Assembly: GCA_941918925.1 (NCBI GenBank) | Contig: OW799237.1 | Span: 70,301,626 to 70,365,625, forward strand | Length of the DNA stretch: 64,000 nt | Direction: 5' to 3' | DNA from: Phyto melanocephala | Taxonomy: Eukaryota > Arthropoda > Insecta > Diptera > Rhinophoridae | Shown here: positions 59,201 through 64,000 of the stretch, one piece after another | Numbering within the stretch: position 1 is the first letter of the stretch | Layout: every line of letters starts with the position of its first letter | Translations under genes and position numbers: made by a program | The notes under the pieces: generated by a model | Told to the model about the DNA's origin: nothing | Databases searched by the model: none | What the model saw: the letters and a program-made list of their open reading frames with translations, nothing else

Positions 59201-62200
59201 CATTTTCTTTAAGTAATTGATATTTTAACAATATAAACTGTAAATATTTAATATCGTTTCAAAATTTTAATAGAGAACTTAAAGTAATACGGTACGTTTA
59301 AAAGCTCCTTCATTTTTTTATAATCCATGCTCGAAATTTTACTTTGCAGCTCTAAAAAACTGTGGCTAATTAAGCTATTTTAGTTATGACAGCTAGCTAC
59401 ATTTTTCGGCTACATTTCAAACTCTCCAAACTAAAAGCACTATTTCGTGATAAAGGATTTTTTCAAAAATAGTTATGAACCGGCCATTCTCTAGTTCTAG
59501 CTTCTAAGTTTGTTTGTTAATTCCACTTGCAACACAGAACAGGAATTGGCATACCAAAGGACTTGTTAAAATGTTATAGTGTATACAAAATGTACTGAAG
59601 ACTTTTCTTAAATTATTAAGAAACTTGAAAATTTTCCTATCTCAATTTAATGCCATGTTCACACGGCAATATAAATCTCGTGGTTCGCTCTCTGAATCTC
59701 AAATACGAACCCTGCTGTTCTCTGGTTTATTTTTATAATGGATAAATAATGAACATAAGTAAAATTTAAAACTATTTCATGAATATAATTTTATACAATT
59801 TTTAAATTTACGTCTGTCCATTTTAAGTTAAATATATACTTTTAAACATACATACATACATATATTTTTATATCAACAATGATATTTTTTTTAAATTTTT
59901 TACAGACAATATTTTTTTTTTTTTGGTTTCCTTTGTTTATGTTTTGCTTTTGACAGCCAGTACAGATAAATAAGCGATTTTTTGTTATCAAAATTGGAGA
60001 TGATAGTAAATTTGTTTAGATTCGCAACAAGATTCATAATGAACCATGAAGATTCGCCCTTAAAATTGTGTATGGCGAATCTTGTAGATTTAATCAATTG
60101 AATGAGCTGATTCTTTAAACTCAATTTTCGGCTACAAATGTCGACGAAGATGGTCACCACCAACGATGTCGACATGTTGGCATAGATTAATGATTAAGAG
60201 CCTCATATATCACATAAATTAGTCGACCAAACGACAGGATTATTCCTTGATATAACAAGTGTGCCGAATTCAGATTTTATTTCCACTGTATGGTTTGTAG
60301 TAGATTTCAATATCTTCATGGCTTTCTTTCTGTACTTACCCACACACTTGCATGTTTAATGGAATAAACGAATTTTAATTTGAAAGATATTTTAGGTGAA
60401 TTCATAATCATATTCTCACAGTCACCTGTATTAACAACAGCAACAGCAGATCGGGTAGCGTTATGTCACCATTTGTTAAATTCGCCTTAATTTTGTTAAT
60501 TTGGGAAATGATATTTTTCCTTCGGTGTTTAAAAAAGTTACGTAAAATATGTAGAAAAAATGTACAAAATTAATTTATATTTGTTGTTTTTTAATCCTTT
60601 ATTGTTGGTTTCCCAAATATTTTTTTAAATAAATTATTAATAAAAAAATGATCAAAACAATTTCGCCCTCCCTGGTATTCTAATTGAACTTTACAGAAAA
60701 CATCTGCCAACAAATTTTAATTTGCCCTCGATTATCTCTATATGATCACGCCTTGTTTCAGAGGACACCCAGCGATAAAAAGTAGGGGTAAGCAGACCTT
60801 ATTTAGACTCATTTAGCGGATACAAGAACTCCTGTTCCTATTACTTACTTATTTATTTTCAATACTAGATGGGATATAGAGGAAGTGCTTCCAGTTCACT
60901 GTCAAACTCACTCTTTATACGCTTGAAATGCAACTAACTGAATTCTTGTTTTTCGTTTATTTTGTATTTCTTTTTATTTTATCTGGTTTTAGTAAAGTTT
61001 TTAACATTTTGTTGTTGTCGCTAAGAATTCAAACATTAAAAAAAATATACACGAGAATGAAGGTGTACAAGAAGGAGAGTTAGAATGACTATCGGTTCTT
61101 TTGAAAGGAGTTCAGAGGTCTTCTAAATGACATTTAAGGGCAGGTAGGGAAGAATGAGATTAAGAATCTAAAACAAGGTGTAAAATCAGCTCTCAGAAGG
61201 CCTGAAATGTATAGCCCTGTTGACTTTAACCGCTGAGCACTTAACATGTTTAACGTAACAGATCAGCTGATCGCTTTTGTTTTCTGAAATACATTGTTAT
61301 AAGAAAGCGAGTTCGCCACTGGGTGTACTATGTGAAGTGTACCCTGTCTTCCCTTTCCCATAAATGTGACGTAATAATTTTTTTTAATTTTTTATTTGAT
61401 TTCATTTTTGCACGTACTGTATTTGCTATTTAAGTAAAAACTATTATGAATAAATAAAAATGAAATTGTTTAATGAAAAAACTTTAAGGCACTGCCAAAA
61501 AAGAAATGCATCAAGTTAATTGTAAATAAATAATAACAATGTGTATATAGCTACATATGTACTGTACGTTTATACGTATTTCAAATAATATAAATTAAAG
61601 GATAAATTCCTTATATTCATAATAAGTTTTTAAATTCAACAAAGGTTTATTAAACAATTTTTTTTAATTTTTTGTTTAATAAACCTTTAATACCTTTAAA
61701 AATTCATTATAAATAAAGGGATTAGTTTTTAATTTACCACTTGCATTTTGCCAAAATAAACTAAGTTTGTTAATTTTTTTAAAGATTAATATATTAAATT
61801 AAAACATATGAAACAGTTAAGATGGCGTTAGAGTATAATTTCATAAAATAAAATTAATTAGATAGTGCATATTAATAAAATAATAAATCAAACTGTAAAA
61901 AAACGCCAAAAAAAAAAAGAAAAAAAAACAAAAACTCAAGCAGTTTATTTAATAATTTTCAAATGTTTTGTTTAATAAGAAATTGTATATAAGGTCAAGT
62001 AATTATGATAATGTTGTACATAAAGAAAATAAAATTAGCACAATATTGTCACCAAAGCTCAAATTAAAATACATAATTTTAAACTAATTTTAAACTAATT
62101 AAACTAATAAACGTAAACAAGTTTTGCTCTTCCTTGGAACAGGCAAACATTGTAAATAGGTTTTAGCTTTGAGTTATTTTTATAAAAATTAGCAAAATTA

Positions 62201-63465
62201 ATAATTAATTAAAAAAAAAATGATTGTAATTAAAATATGAAACTGCTAAAAATCAAAATAAAATATCCTTAAAGGCTTTTAAAATAAACGACGAAAAATT
62301 CTTAATTTTTTTTCATTTCAATTATAATATTAAATTTTAATTAATTATTGACATTTTAAATATAAGCTTTAGTTTAAGCTTAAAAAATTGTGGAGTGTTA
62401 AAAACTGTTTACACTTGAAAAACTGCATTAAATGAGATTTGTTCAACACTAACAGATTTTGGTTGATAAAGTTATTAGCATAAGCATAAGCTAATTGTTC
62501 ATATCCCAGATGATGCCAGTAAACAACTTAGTTTCTGATATAAGTTTTAGTTTTACTTTAATATAATATGCTGGATAGGTAAAACAACTAGAACGGATTA
62601 TTGTGTAGCGGAGCTACAATACACTATTTGGTGCTGTACCACTACACTAGAGTACCACTATATATAGTATTGCTCAGATTCAGATTAAGATTTCTATTTC
62701 TTCTATCTGCTATCGCCTTTAATCGGATTAATCGAAAATAAAAAAATATTCAAAAGCTAAGAAAATGTCTGACTGAAGTTTATTTAAACATTTTCTTATA
62801 AAATGGAGTTTTAATTTTAAGAATTTTTAAACTTTTTTTTATAAAAATTTAACTAAAATTCTTTATTAAACAAAATTTTGTATAAATTCTAAAAATCTTA
62901 AACATTTTTTTTGGTAGAGATCAATAATTTTTCTACCAAATATTTCTTAAAAACGGACTAAAGTCTACCAACCCCTTTCATTTTCTAAATTTACCCCACT
63001 AAGTACAAATTCAATGACCAAAGTAGAAAGGTATTTATTTTTAAATAAATATAAGGAATGATAATAAATGTGCTTTAATTTATTTACTTTACTAAAATTA
63101 ATATATTTAGCGCCATTATTACAACCTGCCGTTAGCTAAAGGCAGAATTTTGCCGGACAGATAAATGGCTTTGAGTTATAAACCCTTAATTTATTACTTT
63201 TTTATCCATTAAATATTATTAAAATTAATAATTATAACAATAAAAAACGGAAGTTGTAATAATGCAAAGCTATTTATCGAGCGGACAAGATCCTACCTAT
63301 AACTAAAAGCTAGTTGTAATAATGGCCCTTAATATATTAATTTAAAAGTGTTTAATTATATCCAAAATACTTTTATTTGTATTAATATTCAAAGAAAGGT
63401 GTCTTAAAGTCTGGATCGCTATTAACCAATTTTCTAAATATTGGCTTTTGAGGTAATATATTTTT
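58704..63465. other. 3' UTR and gene-free flank
   Basis: No coding region or RNA gene recognised. Very AT-rich, with a few CA-rich and CAG-rich bits near 60430. No transposon ends identified with confidence. Confidence 0.6.
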
Positions 63466-64000
63466 TTAAAAGGGTATATATAGGTTTGCCATTCCGTGTG
63501 AAAGTTCTACAAGTTTTATTTTCGACCCCAGAAAGTATATATTTTCTGAAAGCTTATGAATAGAGGAGTCAGTCAGTTGAAATCAATTTATTAAAGCCCC
63601 TCGACATCGCCTTGAGCCAGGTGGAGTATTTAAATATCAGAAATATTCGGGAGTAGATCGGTATTGAAAATCAGAAACATCGGTTCATAAACAACTGAGA
63701 TATGAGTAAAAGACCACGAGTACCTCGTTTTTTTCACAACAATAACATACAACACATACATACAAACGTGGTATACTGAGCCAAAATTTCTTATTTTTTA
63801 TTTTATATATATATTTATTTTTTTATATATTTTATATTTATATTTTTTTTATATTTTTATTTTATATAAAATATATTATTTTTTTAATTTTTTTTTAATT
63901 TTTTTATTTTTTATTTTATATATATATATTTATTTTTTTTATATTTTTATTTTATATATAATATATGAGATATTATTTTTTTATTTTTTTATTTTTTTTT
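63466..64000 (+). mobile_element. Helentron/DINE-1-like element, copy H, cut by window end
   Basis: Starts within the 5' hairpin region (AAAAGGGTATATATAGGTTT), so the first bases are lost. It follows the family interior (CATCGGTTCATAAACAACTG) and runs into the A/T homopolymer region, where the window ends. Confidence 0.7.

Overview
The window is AT-rich animal DNA from a fly. It carries the 3' two thirds of one large, intron-rich plus-strand gene. The conceptual protein is a four-domain voltage-gated cation channel of the insect DSC1 (NaCP60E) class. It is not the classical sodium channel para: the pore residues visible in domains II, III and IV are E, E and A, and the domain II to domain IV residues read like Drosophila NaCP60E. 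Together with the repeat families (DINE-1/mini-me-like elements, many Tc1/mariner fossils, hAT and Harbinger elements) this suggests a calyptrate fly, perhaps a blow fly or relative. That taxonomic guess is inference.

Layout: 1-2174 is intron or upstream DNA; exons for domain I must lie to the left of the window. Domain II is encoded by five exons (2175-4814). After a 6.4 kb intron come a short exon (11221-11433) and one very long exon (12246-14665), which form the II-III cytoplasmic linker. Domain III is in four exons (14730-23034), the III-IV linker in one (29072-29226) and domain IV in two (36879-38052). The C-terminal tail is in seven exons (38189-58550), with an EF-hand-like segment and an IQ motif. 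The 21 exons join in frame without a break and encode about 2389 residues. Splice sites are GT-AG throughout. No other host gene was recognised; 58704-63465 is 3' UTR and gene-free flank.

The introns (up to 13 kb) are mostly transposon debris. At least eight copies, plus one degraded relic, belong to a Helentron/DINE-1-like family that ends in hairpins. Other elements are a tRNA-derived SINE (two copies), several Tc1/mariner fossils, a PIF/Harbinger fossil, hAT-type elements with perfect 8-bp target duplications, Tourist-like and mariner-like MITEs, and a family beginning ACTAGC with degenerate tandem units. Many are nested, and the nesting gives paralogous empty sites that show how elements inserted.

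The observations most worth checking are these. (1) The channel's stop codon is UGA followed by C, and the same frame stays open for 50 protein-like codons to a second UGA: candidate stop-codon readthrough. (2) A 63-nt intron in domain II has no in-frame stop, so retention would add 21 residues. (3) An element inserted in one of two tandem units inside a hAT element shows, by comparison with the other unit, integration at T-T without target duplication. (4) Terminal hairpins keep their pairing across element subfamilies whose sequence differs.
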